From Rhynchopus sp. YZ270_cl-10 (Eukaryota; Euglenozoa; Diplonemea; Diplonemida; Diplonemidae), in contig OZ037842.1 in assembly GCA_964035575.1 (NCBI GenBank), positions 1,116,001-1,180,000 of the forward strand: a DNA stretch of 64,000 nucleotides. Reading direction: 5' to 3'. Shown piece after piece: positions 46,547-57,249 of this stretch. The position numbers and the translations under genes are program-made. Position 1 is the first letter of the stretch. Every line of letters begins with the position of its first letter. A model generated the notes under the pieces. It was not told the DNA's origin and did not search any database. It worked only from the letters and a program-made list of their open reading frames with translations.

Positions 46547-47101
46547 ATGGAAGAAGCGCCTCCAGCACGTCTGCCATTTTCTGTCGGTCAATTCGGTGGG
46601 ATATGCCCTGAAGAAGAGGAAGAGGTGGAGATTGGCCGCTACGCCACGTGGTCCGTGAGTTCTGCGAAGCATGGGAATGGGGTGACACAGCTGCGCGACA
46701 GCAGCAAGGAGACGTACTGGCAGAGCGACGGGACACAGCCCCATCTGATTGACGTACATTGGAATAAAACGACGCAGGTGGTAAGGGTCGATATTTTGCT
46801 TGATTTTCATTCAGACGAATCGTACACACCGAAACGGCTGACCATTCGTGCAGGCAGTACCTATCACGACCTGCAAGACCTAGGCACCCACGAAATGAAC
46901 GAACCCCAAGGATGGATCTCCTTCCCCCTCTGCTCCGACCCCAGCAACGCGGTATACGCATCTCTCGTCCAAATCGCGATCCTAGAAAACCATCAAAGCG
47001 GGCGCGACACACACCTCCGCCAAATAAAGGTCTTCGGTCCTCCGCTCAAACCACCTCGCTACTCAACAACCTCGCTGTCAGGATGCATGACACTCCGATG
47101 A
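46547..47101 (+). CDS. APC10: Anaphase-promoting complex subunit 10 (DOC1), 184 aa
   Basis: Substrate co-receptor of the APC/C ubiquitin ligase, which works with Cdc20/Cdh1 to bind destruction boxes and drive mitotic exit. The DOC domain (galactose-binding-like jelly roll) spans about residues 30-165. Family words: ATWSVSSAKHGNGVTQLRD, ETYWQSDGTQPHLIDV, SDESYTPKRLTIRAG, EPQGWISFPL, QIAILENHQSGRDTHLRQIK. Length matches the single-domain orthologue of animals and fungi. In well-studied orthologues the extreme C-terminus is Ile-Arg, which docks on a TPR subunit; here the protein ends Leu-Arg, a plausible conservative version. The ATG at 46547 follows AACCCAG by about 15 bases, a possible leader acceptor. 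Intronless. Confidence 0.95.
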   Translation: MEEAPPARLPFSVGQFGGICPEEEEEVEIGRYATWSVSSAKHGNGVTQLRDSSKETYWQSDGTQPHLIDVHWNKTTQVVRVDILLDFHSDESYTPKRLTIRAGSTYHDLQDLGTHEMNEPQGWISFPLCSDPSNAVYASLVQIAILENHQSGRDTHLRQIKVFGPPLKPPRYSTTSLSGCMTLR

Positions 47102-47230
47102 CATTTCTTTTCACTCAACCTAGAAAATGGATTATAGATGTATTAAAAAAAGATTTCCCTCCCATTGACCTTCAAACTCTTTTCTTTTCCCTAACAACAA
47201 AGTTGTGGAAACCAACGCAGCGCGATAACG

Positions 47231-47343
47231 AATGTGATGAAGAGACCTAGGGTCATCTTATAAACCTTTCTTGTGCGATGACGAATATGATAAGGTGACT
47301 TAGCATGAAGAGGCTTAGTATTATCTTATTAACTTTTCTTTTT
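47231..47343 (+). repeat. Two tandem family B repeats before a leader acceptor
   Basis: AATGTGATGAAGAGACCTAG ... CATCTTATAAACCTTTC (47231-47272), then AAGGTGACTTAGCATGAAGA ... TATCTTATTAACTTTTC (47291-47343). The second copy's pyrimidine tail is followed within 20 bp by AAATACAG (47355-47362), a likely 3' splice site 23 bp upstream of the next ATG. Confidence 0.8.
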
Positions 47344-47385
47344 GGTGCCAAATTCAAATACAGTGGGGTGGATATACCTAATACA

Positions 47386-50300
47386 ATGCCCTACACAAAC
47401 ACATGGACGCGGACGTCGCTGCCTCGAGAGAGAGGAGGGTCGGTGGAGAGGGCAGGGTCTGTGGTGGCGGAGGGTGCGATGTCGGGGTTTTCGCCTGAGG
47501 TGAAGTCGTCTCTGGAAGTGATCAGCAAGTACATTAACGGAGAGAGCTTGCTCCCGGGGATGCGGACGAAGGAGACGGTGAGTCGTCTGCGTCATGAGAC
47601 TCTTGTGGGTGATGCGGGAACGCAGCGTAGCTGGGATGTGCGCCAGGCGTCGCCGATGTCGTCATACCACGATGTAGTGCGGCAGGACGCCTCTCTTGCG
47701 CACACCACACTCTCACACACCTCGCTGCCAAAGCAGCTTGACTTCACGCAGTCCTCTCCCATGGGGCGGCCGGTGCACCCCCAGGTACCTATTCATGGTC
47801 AACAGCCAAGCCAACATTCAAGCCAGCATGCCCATTCTGTCCAACACTCAGGCCACGTCGACCGTCTCTGCAAAAGCATTTCGCCCCCAAGAAGGGTAAG
47901 TCTAATGCGTCAAGAGTCCGTCCCCTTGCAGGGTGGTTGGTACCCCTCTCCGTCCCCGGTGGCAATGCAGGTGCCGCACCATGCCTCGCATATCTCGAAT
48001 GTGTCAAATGCCTCGAACGCAAACCTGCAGTACTCACAGCAAAGCATTGAGCGTGTTCAGCCAGACACGCATTCCCAGTCTGCGGTGGACAGCCAGAGGG
48101 AGGCTTCTCTGTACGTTGCGCCTACGCCCACTGCTGTCCCTACTCCTGCTCCACCGCTTATGCGACAGCCAGAGGCCGTTGTGGCAGAGGTGGAAGAACG
48201 AGAGGTCCCACAAAGCCTCCGCTACCGCACCTTCACACTAACCGAGGTGGTGGACTACCTGCGCTGGCACTACTCTGCGAACAAGGCTGCAGAGGAGGAG
48301 TTGCTTCTCTCCGCATCCGGCATCCACGCACTCTCGGAGGAGGACGTCACCCAGCTGACGAGCTGCTTCACAGAGGAGTTGTTACTGCTCAAGAGGGGCG
48401 TACTGGACGGGACTGCGAACACTACCATCCAAAACACGAGCATCCAGATTGATGACACCGGGCCAGTGTTGGAGGGTGTCGACCTTGTGGAGCCGACCGC
48501 CTCACAGCCGCCCACACCACAGCAGCGGAGGGCACAGCCGCCACCACTGCCGGTTCATTCACCCCCGCCTCAGCCAGAGCAGGCGCCGCTCCCAGTACAG
48601 CACGGCAGGGCAGCGCAAACCCCGGTACGTCCGGAGCCAGTGGAGGAGTTGCTTCCCAAGGTGCATTCGGTGGCGGAGCTAGCAGAGGACACAATCCCGT
48701 TGCAAGACAAGCCCGTCATGGAGTCTGTGGCGGTGCAGTCCAGCCCGCCCGCAGAGGATGAGTTTACTTCCCCCGAAGCGCGTGCAACAAGCCTGCAGCC
48801 GTCCAGAACATCAGGCATGTCTGACTCCATGGGAAGGATCTCTGCTGATTCCGAAGAAGCCCGCAGCAGATCACCCGCCCCAGCGCCCGCAGTACTACAG
48901 GAAGCACCGACGCCACAGTACCACAAAAGCTCTGCGCCTGCGCCAGAGCCTACACGCCCCAGAACCGTTTCCATTGTGCATAATTCCCCAGGGCCAGTGT
49001 TGACGCGGCAGAGAAGCTCCACCGCATCTGCTGCTGTCCCGTCCCCGTCAGTCCTGCAACGTCCCCATAGGAGCAACACAACGGTGGAGTCACCGACAAT
49101 GACAAAGTACCCGCCGTACTCCCCAGCAAAGTCGATAACAGCTAAGTCACCGCCCCGACCACCGCCGGGGTCACCAAGGTCGTTGATGGAGGTGCCTGTC
49201 AAGGCGTCGCCGTCGCCAAGGAGCAGAGGGCCGTTGGCGACTCCTTCGTCTGTGGCCCCCACGCCGTTGGTGGGCGTAGGTGTGTCACCTGGTGCGTCGC
49301 AGCTGCATATACCTTCTGCGTCAGCAGTGTCGTCCCTGCCGGTGACACCCTCGAACCATGCACAGCCATCGCCACAGACAAGCGCAAGACTTCCCCCATC
49401 GCAGTCAGAAGCAGAAGAAGAAGAAGACAAAGAGGACGACCCACTGCAAGGCGCTGCCCTATCAGGGGTATGTTTGCTTCCTGACACAAAGTGTTTATTT
49501 ATTCGGGGTTACAGGGTCTGCGGGGTAATGCCAGAATAAAGCCAACAATTTACACTGACTATTTCTCCCCATTTCTCAACAAAACCCACACATTCCTTGC
49601 AAGCCCCATCCTAAATTTGTGATGCCAATTTTTAGGCTCTTTTTAGGCTAGCTTATGGGTGCGTTTGATCACAAAGCAACCTTTTTTTTTCTTTTTTTTT
49701 ACAGGAGTTGACCGACCAAATCCACCGCTTGATTCCAAAGCTCCCCCGACTCTCTATCACCAAATACCACACCACGACAAGAAACGGACGCGGGGCGAGG
49801 TGGATGGTATGACAACAACCCACTCCCCCACCCACAACCAGAATCATATTAAGAAAAACTTAGCCCCTCTTTTCATCTCCCCCCCCCAACCAACCTCTTT
49901 TCCACACATTCTTTCTTTCCCCCACGGTACCACGAAATGACTGTTGAATTTCAAGACTTTTTTCAGACTTTCTTTTAGACTCCACATCCTTTTTAACCAC
50001 TTTTCTTCTTTTACAGTGTATTGAAAAGGTGCAAGAACGCAAGACGATGGGGTATATTGTGATAGACAAAAAGCTTCAGACGAGTCGTAATAACAATACT
50101 GCACGGAGCCATCCGTTGAACAGCTTGCAGTGTGTGACGTCAGGCGCGGAGGGGAAGTCGTGGAGAACCCATCGTAGTAGGGACAAGGTGAAGGGGCTTC
50201 GCTCAGGGGAGTATCTCCCTGTGGATGACTGTTTTACGATGGAATTTGGCGCACCAGGCTCGCCAGCGACACTTAATATTTACTGTGGACATCAGAAGGA

Positions 50301-50391
50301 GAAGAAACAGTGGCTTGACTTCCTCCAGCTTGTCGTCAAACGCAACATCATTGAACGTAGAAAGAACCCACAAAACTTTGTGGCGAACTAA
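47386..50391 (+). CDS. Proline-rich scaffold-like protein with C-terminal PH-like domain, 852 aa, three exons
   Basis: Exons 47386-49467, 49705-49806 and 50017-50391, all phase 0. Residues 1-280 are low complexity (Ser/Gln/His/Pro). Residues about 281-345 form a helical module (TFTLTEVVDYLRWHYSANKA ... LSEEDVTQLTSC) that resembles a SAM-like or EF-hand-like bundle but is not a sure match. Residues 350-690 are Pro/Ser/Thr-rich with many PxxP and SP/TP sites, which suggests SH3-type partners or kinase targets. The last 110 residues look like a pleckstrin-homology fold: strands around YIVIDKKLQT, a CFTMEFG strand and a C-terminal helix KEKKQWLDFLQLVVKR with the expected Trp. PH domains bind phosphoinositides or proteins, so membrane recruitment is plausible. 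Overall function is unknown. An acidic EEEEDKEDD patch precedes the first intron. Confidence 0.75.
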
Positions 50392-51238
50392 AGACGGGTG
50401 CGTTGCAAAAAAAAGGGTGTCCAAAAAGCATCATTCCACAGATGATACCTCCTTGATACCCGAGAACCAAAAACCGAATGTCCCAGCTTTAGATGAGGTT
50501 TGGGGAAATTTGTCGAATCCTCAATAAAAAAGGGCCAGACTAGATATCACACACCCTTTCCTGAGTGGTATTCTGCCTTCTGTAGACTTTGCCCAAATTT
50601 TTTTTTTTCTTGGTCAAAAAAGTTTTTTGTTAAAATTATGATATAACTCCCCCCCTAGATTTATTGGAAAGACCGGTATGTGAAGCTTCAGCTCATCTTA
50701 CTAAAGTTCTTCTTTTTTGGGAAATGCGAAGAAAAATACATAGTGGAGCACACTCTAGGGTGGCTACACATAATACAACAAAGTTTTCAAAAAAAAAAAA
50801 CAAAATGTGTTCATCTTTTCAAGTTTTCTTTGGAAAAGGCATTGCAGGGAGCAAGTCAAAGTTGTTTGACCGGGTGCCCTTTCTCTCTCCCACCCCATTC
50901 TCCCACTGCTTTTCAAGCAAAATACCGTTGTTAAAAAAAATTAGTATCCGAACATAAAAAAACCCCTTTTTTTGAACGCAGAGAACGTATACCGCTTTCT
51001 TTCTCTTCAAATTCAGCGAACTGCCTACTCTCTGTGGTAGACTGATCTAGAGAGAGAGAGAGTGCGTGTGTGTGCCCTCTTTGCTCCCCTCTTCCCCTAT
51101 ACCCCCTATGTACCGCTATTTTTGTTCAAATTTTTTTAAAAAAGAATGGTTCTCTTTTTCTCCTTCTCACCTTTCTTCTTTCTCTTCACTTTAAAAAAAT
51201 TCAGGTTTTATCAAAAAAGGGTTCAAAAAAAGTAAACA
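50392..51238. other. Intergenic, 847 bp, with family B-like and D repeats
   Basis: A B-like tail (AGCTCATCTTACTAAAGTTC) is at 50687-50718 and a family D copy at 50735-50800 (AGTGGAGCACACTCTAGGG, GGCTACACATAATACAACAA, AGTTTTC plus A run). An AG microsatellite lies at 51050-51062. TTAAAAAAATTCAG ends at 51204, a possible leader acceptor for the next gene. Confidence 0.55.
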
Positions 51239-51766
51239 ATGAGTGGTGCAGGGAGAAAACATCGTGCCAAGCATTTATGTCAGATGCATACTGATGAGAG
51301 CTACGACCTGCAGGATGGGGAGTCCATTGTGCGTCTGTTGGAGTTGCGGGGAAACCACTACCGAGTTGTCAATGGGGAAGGCGCCGAGCTTTTGGTACGT
51401 CTTCCTGCAAAGTTTAACCGAGTTGTTTGGATGAAAAAAGACGATTTGATTGTTATTGCAATGGAAAATGCGACTGAGGGTGACACCGGTGTGGTAGGAC
51501 TCATCACCCACAGACTCAGCGCAAAGCAGATAAAGCGTCTGATTAAGGAAGGTGATATGCCAGAGTCTTTTATAACGATTGCCCGACAAATCGAGCAGAC
51601 ACCAGAACCCATTCCTCAAGAAAACCCTAATGTGGCGCCAGAAAATGAGGACGGTGAAGAGGAGTCCGATTCTGATGAAGATGATATGTGGACACGTGGC
51701 AACCCAAATGTCGCACCTACCTTCGATGACTTTGAAGAAGATGAGGAAAGCGAAGAAGAAGAATGA
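51239..51766 (+). CDS. EIF1AD: eIF1A domain-containing protein, 175 aa
   Basis: Relative of translation factor eIF1A with one S1-like OB fold; the human orthologue EIF1AD (haponin) acts in late maturation of the small ribosomal subunit. The N-terminus MSGAGRKHRAKHLCQ matches the basic RKH start of the family. The OB domain spans about residues 22-95 (QDGESIVRLLELRGNHYRVV, ELLVRLPAKFNRVVWMKKDD, LIVIAMEN). A short helix follows, and then an acidic tail ending in a Glu run. The tail contains the motif NPNVAP twice (about residues 128 and 154), which human EIF1AD does not have to my knowledge. Intronless. True eIF1A is less likely: the central spacing and the RKH start fit EIF1AD better. Confidence 0.88.
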   Translation: MSGAGRKHRAKHLCQMHTDESYDLQDGESIVRLLELRGNHYRVVNGEGAELLVRLPAKFNRVVWMKKDDLIVIAMENATEGDTGVVGLITHRLSAKQIKRLIKEGDMPESFITIARQIEQTPEPIPQENPNVAPENEDGEEESDSDEDDMWTRGNPNVAPTFDDFEEDEESEEEE

Positions 51767-52536
51767 GAAGTGTTCTTTCTGTCGTTTTTCTTACCAAACC
51801 TCTAGGGTGGTGTTGCAATGTAAAATCGCTTCAAAAAAACCCCCTCTGTCTTATGAAAAGGGGGGTGAGAAGGGGGTGCCAAATGCCATCAAGTTGAAAT
51901 GCTTGAAGGGAAAAAATGGTGTCATTTTGTTTTTCTAGCCTCATATTAGTGTCGTTTATGTCTTTCGCAAAAGGAAAATCGATCATTTTTTTTTCTCCAG
52001 GAGTTTTAGGAAGGTGTCCTCATGTGGTTGAAAGGCGTTTCCCCCCATGAAAGGGGGTTTCCAGTGTCGTGAGCAGAGAAATTTTGCTATTGACACGCCT
52101 TCAACTTTTTTTTTTACCATTTTTTTTTTTTTGTCCGATTTGAAGATCGGCGAAGACAGAAAAAAAAAAGATCAGGATTTTCATCAAATAGTTTCTTTTT
52201 GAAAGAACGATATTCTCCCCTTTTTTCCTTTTTTCAACTTCCATTTTTTTCGCCTCATGAAAATGAAAGAGGAAACCGAAGCAAAGCATTTCACACTTTG
52301 CGGTTCTGGGGACGAACCGCGCTGCAGAGCCACTCCTCACCAAACAGGTCGAAGTGGTGTGCGTTTCACCACAACCCCCTCTATGCCTTTCCTACCCCTA
52401 CAAAGCTACCATCCAGACAACACTACACATTTCCTTCTCTCCAAGAAAGGCTCGTTTTTCATAACATTTTTTTTGACGTATTTTTGAGAAAGGTTGCACA
52501 ATAGCAAATTGATTTGAGTGTATCTGTGGAGTTATA
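51767..52536. other. Intergenic, 770 bp
   Basis: No exon or known repeat family was recognised. It is T/A-run rich. A short hairpin (TTTGAAGATCGGCGAAGAC region, 52138-52160) is weak. Confidence 0.45.
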
Positions 52537-53167
52537 ATGGCATTGTTCCGTTCGACGAGAGTGTTGCGTGCGGCAGAGGAGAGTGTCCGCAAGCGGTCGA
52601 AGGAGACTCGCTCACGTGGTGAGTACCTACTGATCGGTTCCTTCTGTATCGCTATCCCTTCAGTCTTCTTCTGGATTGCGGGTATGATTCATCCAGCATT
52701 ATTTATTATCAGATATAAACCTCGAAATGGATGTAGGACTGCATGATTGGGTGTCCACCTCGGGTACAGCCAGGTCATACCAGAGGTGCACTGTTCACGA
52801 GAGGGCTTTTGTATTTCAACTATTTTTTGAAGTGAAGCTAAAGTCATACCCATTTTTCTAGGATGAAACACATCGTACTTTTTTTAACGAAGCGGTCCAA
52901 CTCTTGGGTTTCATTCAACACCAACGGAGTGTCGATGAACATTTCCTGCGCCCAGAGGCGTACTGTCAACTTCACTTTCTTTTCAGATCAGCTACGATAT
53001 CACGATATCCTTAGCAAGCAAAGAACCAACACGCAACAACCCCACCCCACCCCACAGGTGACATCACCGAAAACTCCATTCTGTACGTACTAGATGGATA
53101 CAAATACAGGCAACACCTTCGTAAAGTCGAGACCCTAGAGGCAGAACGGCGAGCAAAAGAGCAGTAA
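52537..53167 (+). CDS. Small single-pass membrane protein, 84 aa, two exons
   Basis: Exons 52537-52681 and 53058-53167 join in phase 1 to give an 84-residue protein. It has a basic N-terminus (MALFRSTRVLRAAEESVRKR), one hydrophobic helix (YLLIGSFCIAIPSVFFWIAG, about residues 30-49) and a charged C-terminal helix ending in Arg/Glu/Lys. This layout is common for small subunits or assembly factors of mitochondrial inner-membrane complexes, but no family is recognised, so that is inference. The intron (376 bp) consists largely of a long family C repeat and a family A tail. Confidence 0.65.
52705..52984 (+). repeat. Long family C repeat and family A tail in one intron
   Basis: 52705-52830 is a long C copy (CTCGAAATGGATGTAGGACT, GATTGGGTGTCCACC, CACGAGAGGGCTTTTGTATT, TCAACTATTTT). 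52924-52984 is A-like (CGGAGTGTCGATGAAC, CCTGCGCCCAGAGGCG, TACTGTCAACTTCACTTTC). They sit in the 376-bp intron of the small membrane protein gene. Confidence 0.75.
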
Positions 53168-54004
53168 TCGGCGAGATTCCCCTTTTTTTTGCACAAAACA
53201 CACTGCAAGGTGGGGCTACAAACGCAACCTGCACGATTTTTTTTCCAACTATAATTTAGTTGGTTATGCACCCCACCTCCACCCTGCTGGACAGCAGGTT
53301 TCGCTTCATTGCTGTGGCTCTTACAAACGATTCAGATGGTAGTATAGCAATGCCACACTTTTACCGCAAGACCACTGTGTAAAACTTTGCAACCTTGGGT
53401 GATATGGGATAAGTGCTGTGTCTTTCCTTACCTACACCATGTGTCTACTGTCTGCTGGCTGTGTTATCTGTAGGGGGTTCTCATTGCCTTCCCTGAGAGG
53501 TCTATTCTGGGATGAAAGCGAAGAAACAAAACGCATCTTACAACCTATTCATGCAATTCACGACGCATCGGGGATCGAGAGATCTCAAGAAACGAACAAT
53601 GTGCTGTTTCTTAAAGGAAACAGCACATCCAATATGGGGGGGAGTTGCCCCCATTTCCCCCGATTTGACTTGAGGGTCAAGAACAAAAAAAAGGCGATTT
53701 TTTATCAAATTTTCCTGAGCCATCCATTGCCGACCGCGTACATACTACAGTGCATACGTGTTGTCAAAAATTGTGGTATTTGGTGCCAAGAGGCTAGGAT
53801 CATCTTACAAACCTCTTTGAGGAAATCACACCGTATATGATATGTTGTGGGCTTCCCTTCGCCACTTTGCCCGGCACTCTAAAAAGCCGTTTTCTGATTT
53901 CCAACGACATAGAAAACAGCCCGACATCTTACATCTCTCACAGGCTGTACACAAACGCCATCCCAACCCCCCCATCCCACTGCACCCCTACATACACCTT
54001 CACG
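53168..54004. other. Intergenic, 837 bp, with a family B tail
   Basis: A B tail (AAGAGGCTAGGATCATCTTA, then caaacctctttg) is at 53788-53819. CTCTCACAG at about 53935-53943 may be a leader acceptor for the next gene. A self-complementary pair AGCACATTGTTC/CTGTTTCTTAAAGGAAACAG occurs near 53595-53630. Confidence 0.5.
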
Positions 54005-56593
54005 ATGCCAAGAACAAAAATGACAAAGGCGGACACGGAAACGGAGAGCGAGAGTGACGAGGTAGAGACGAGCATGGATTCAGAGGTGTCGGACGACATG
54101 TCTGGGTCTGACTCTGCGTCTGGGTCTGGGTCTGGTTCTGGGTCTGGGTCACATGAGGAGGAGTCTGAGGAGTCGGACGACAACAAATTTAAGTGGGGCA
54201 AGAAGGTTGACTCCGACAACAACAACAACAACAGCAACTCTGGATTTGGACATGCACAGCCTTCGATGAGTCATACGTTCGGTGGCCACAGTGGTTTTGG
54301 CGGTGGTTTTGGTGGAGGCTTCGCTGGCAAAGGAGGTATGGGGTTCCGCCACAACAACATGATGATGGCGCCACAAGTCCTCCCCGGCAGCAGAGAGGAG
54401 GTCATAAATGAGTTCATCCGTCTAAACGGGCGGCTCGCAGAGTTCCGCGAGTCGTGCACCGCGCTTGAAAATTTTGAACGCATCAACGACCTTGGCTTTC
54501 AGCTTGCGGAGAGCGAGGAGGTGCATGAAAAGCTTGAGGGGCGCGTTGAAAGGGCAGTGGACCAGGCACAGATAGAACGCGTGCAGGCAAAGCTTGCGCA
54601 GAACAACCGGGTCGCGATTGACCAGATCGACCTCACAGTGCTGCGTGGACTCCACGACGAGAAGCAGCGCGAAGAAGAGCGCGCCAACGCACTGAAGCAG
54701 CAGATTGTTGCGGAGAAGGTTGCTGAGAAGGAGCAGTTCTTGGCGCACGAATTTCATTTGACCCTTGCACTGGAGAATGCGAACGAGGTATCACGCGACA
54801 TCGAACGGAAGTACATGAAACTGCAGGCAGGGTACCTCCGGCAGGAGATTGTGTCACAAAAGCGCCTCTTCCTGCGCATCAGCCGGGCACGCTGTGGGGA
54901 CACCACGAAGGATGATGAGGAGCTGCGTGCTGAGGCGGCGCTGAAGGAGAAGTGGGCGGCAATGGACCGCGACTACCAGGCGAACCTCATGAAGGTCAAG
55001 AAGGTCATGCAGGCAGCCAAGGATGCTGTCAAGCTGCCGCCGCTGCCCAAGGTCTCAGGGAAGCGTGTCGCAGAGAGCAGCCCGCCTGCAGAGAAGAAAC
55101 GAAAGATCGACACCGAGCCACAGATGACAGAGGCCGAGAAGGAGGCACGCTACAAGGAGCTCTCCTCGCAGCTCTACGGGCTCTCGCACTCAGTCAAGCT
55201 CTACCTCTGGGACCAGATGAAGGATGCTTCCTGGAAAAAACTCCTTCTCGCAGAAGCCCAGCAGCCCTACTTCACCTACTTGAACAACGTATGTATTTTA
55301 TGTGTTTTTGAGTTGCGTACAAATTCTGAATACTTCTATTCGGCGAACGCGCAATCCCAAGCGCAACACTCCGGGGTTCGATAACCCGTGAAGTGTCAGT
55401 GCCGTCCCAGATGTGTGCACTATCAACTTCACTTTTGTTCGGGAGGTCCCAGACTCAGGGGGGTACATTGTATTCGAAAAAGTGGTTAAAAAAAAATGTG
55501 ACAACAAAACAGTGGCTCTTGAGCGAGGAGAAGAAGACAGTAGTGTACCCATCTCTGCCGCATGTGTTTGAGTGTTTCAACCAGACCCCGCTGTCGTCGC
55601 TGAAGGTTGTTCTGCTGGGGCAGGAACCCTACCATGGACCAAAGCAGGCGAACGGGCTCAGCTTTTCTGTCAGCAAAGGTACGAAGGTGCCACCGTCACT
55701 CAAGAACGTGTATAAGGAGCTGAAGGCAGACATGAAGGGCTGGGTGGAGCCCAAACATGGAGATCTGACACAGTGGGCACAACGTGGAGTGTTGCTCTTG
55801 AACGCGTGTCTTACTGTGGAGCAGGGCAAGACGCTGTCGCACATGCAGTGCGGGTGGCAGACATTCACGGACATGGTCGTGAAACTGCTGAACGAATCGC
55901 CCAACCGCCTTGTGTTTGTTCTGTGGGGCAACTTCGCGAAGAAGAAGGGGCGCATGATTAACCGGAAGAAACACATTGTATGCTCACCCCCCTTTTAGCG
56001 ACACTTTTGTCACACTTTCAAATCCACTTTTCAAGATGAGCCTCACGCTTCCCTACTAGGCTTTACTCCGTTTACGTAACTATCCAGCTATATGGACTAT
56101 TCCAACAATTATATTCACAAACAACGACGTTGAGCCAATACCTCTGGAACGCAGACAGAGAAGAAAGAACGTTACCACGGCTAAGGTCACCTTATAAACT
56201 TCTACAACGCCCTACGAAGTAGGATAAAGTAAAGACCTTGTGAGATACTTTGCTTCGGACCGATACATTCAGATGCATTACGGTACAGCGAGGTGTATAC
56301 ACTTTTAAACGTCTCGTTTCTCACATCCATAGAAAAAGGACTCTGACACCTACTGCAAAGCGTGTACTCCTTTCTATTTGCTCTCTTTTAAAGATTCCCG
56401 TGAAGAAAAATTGTGGCTGCTGTCTAGTGATAGTCGTCTACAATCAAACAAAATTTTCTCACATCCACAGGTCATCGAAAGCGCGCACCCATCCCCTCTC
56501 AGCTACCATCTCTTTAAAGGATCGAAGCCCTTCTCCAAGGTGAACAATGCGCTCACAAAGCTGGGGAAGACTCCCATTGACTGGACACTGTAG
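54005..56593 (+). CDS. UNG: Family 1 uracil-DNA glycosylase with long N-terminal extension, 643 aa, three exons
   Basis: Base-excision-repair enzyme that removes uracil from DNA. Exons 54005-55288, 55453-55977 and 56471-56593 (phase 0 throughout). The catalytic domain covers about residues 400-643: [32 protein letters not shown], the water-activating loop [18 protein letters not shown] (484-501), [35 protein letters not shown], and the minor-groove loop HPSPLS with catalytic His609. The usual first motif is GQDPYH; here Glu486 replaces the catalytic Asp. The N-terminal 400 residues are extra: an acidic Ser-rich part with a GS repeat (about residues 39-49), an Asn run, a Gly/Phe-rich stretch, long charged helices (about 125-330), and a Lys/Arg-rich patch ([10 protein letters not shown]) that could be a nuclear signal. 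The acceptor of exon 2 could be 55452 or 55458. The ORF track reads through from 53837, but the ATG at 54005 follows a likely leader acceptor. Confidence 0.92.
55364..55437 (+). repeat. Family A repeat forming the 3' half of UNG intron 1
   Basis: The whole unit is present: ACACTCCGGGGTTCGATAAC, CCGTGAAGTGTCAGTGCC, TGTGCACTATCAACTTCACT. It ends 15 bp before the 3' splice site, in an intron of only 164 bp. Confidence 0.85.
56178..56215 (+). repeat. Family B repeat tail in UNG intron 2
   Basis: CGGCTAAGGTCACCTTATAA, then acttctacaac. Confidence 0.55.
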
Positions 56594-56784
56594 TACCATT
56601 ATTTTTCAAGCGAGAGGCTTAGGGTAATCTACCTTTCTTTTTCCCCCTAGGGAAATCGGCAGTGTGTGTACAATATAACCCACTCCCAAAAAAAAAAAAA
56701 CCGCGCCCAACCCGCCGTGGACGCACTCTGTTCACGACCTCTACCCCTTGTGGAGAGCGGTGGTTCCCTTCCCTCATTTTTTTT

Positions 56785-56844
56785 CGAAGTGTCGGTGCCT
56801 GCATCCCAAGAGGCGTTTGTACTGTCAACTTCACCTTTTTTTTT
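56785..56844 (+). repeat. Family A repeat
   Basis: GAAGTGTCGGTGCCTGCATC, CCAAGAGGCGTTTGTACTGT, CAACTTCACC and a T run; headless. It is followed by a pyrimidine stretch ending TTTTTCAG. Confidence 0.7.
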
Positions 56845-57089
56845 CCTTTTTGATCTTTTTCAGATGGCCATCAGAGTGTTCCTCCGAGCCATTTCTATTT
56901 CCCCCCACCCCCCAAAACATTCCCCTTAGATATTTTGTTAGCTGGAAAAAAAAAGACCCCCCTTTAAAAGAGATGGCATTGCGAGATTTGGGGAAAGGAA
57001 GAAAGGGGGAGAGAGCGGGAAGGGGGGGGAAAAAAAACACCCTTGTTGATGGGCTTTGACCCTGTCGCCTGGGCTTTGGTTTTTTGGCG

Positions 57090-57140
57090 GAAGGTGACTG
57101 AGTATTGGCTTAGGATCATCTTACAAACTTTTTCTTTTTT
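57090..57140 (+). repeat. Family B repeat
   Basis: GAAGGTGACTGAGTATTGGC, TTAGGATCATCTTACAAACT and TTTTCTTTT. Confidence 0.75.
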
Positions 57141-57249
57141 TGTTTTGTTATCGGGAACGTTTTTTTGTTGATCCCCTATACCCATGCTCTCAATTTATTG
57201 AATGCATAGGTTGAAATACTTTTTTGTTTTTTTTATGGTTCCCCATTCC

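Noticed and set aside
48570-49487. 305-codon reverse-strand open frame
   Set aside because: Antisense to the proline-rich part of the PH-domain gene; its Gly/Ser/Cys bias is the complement of Pro/Ser codons.
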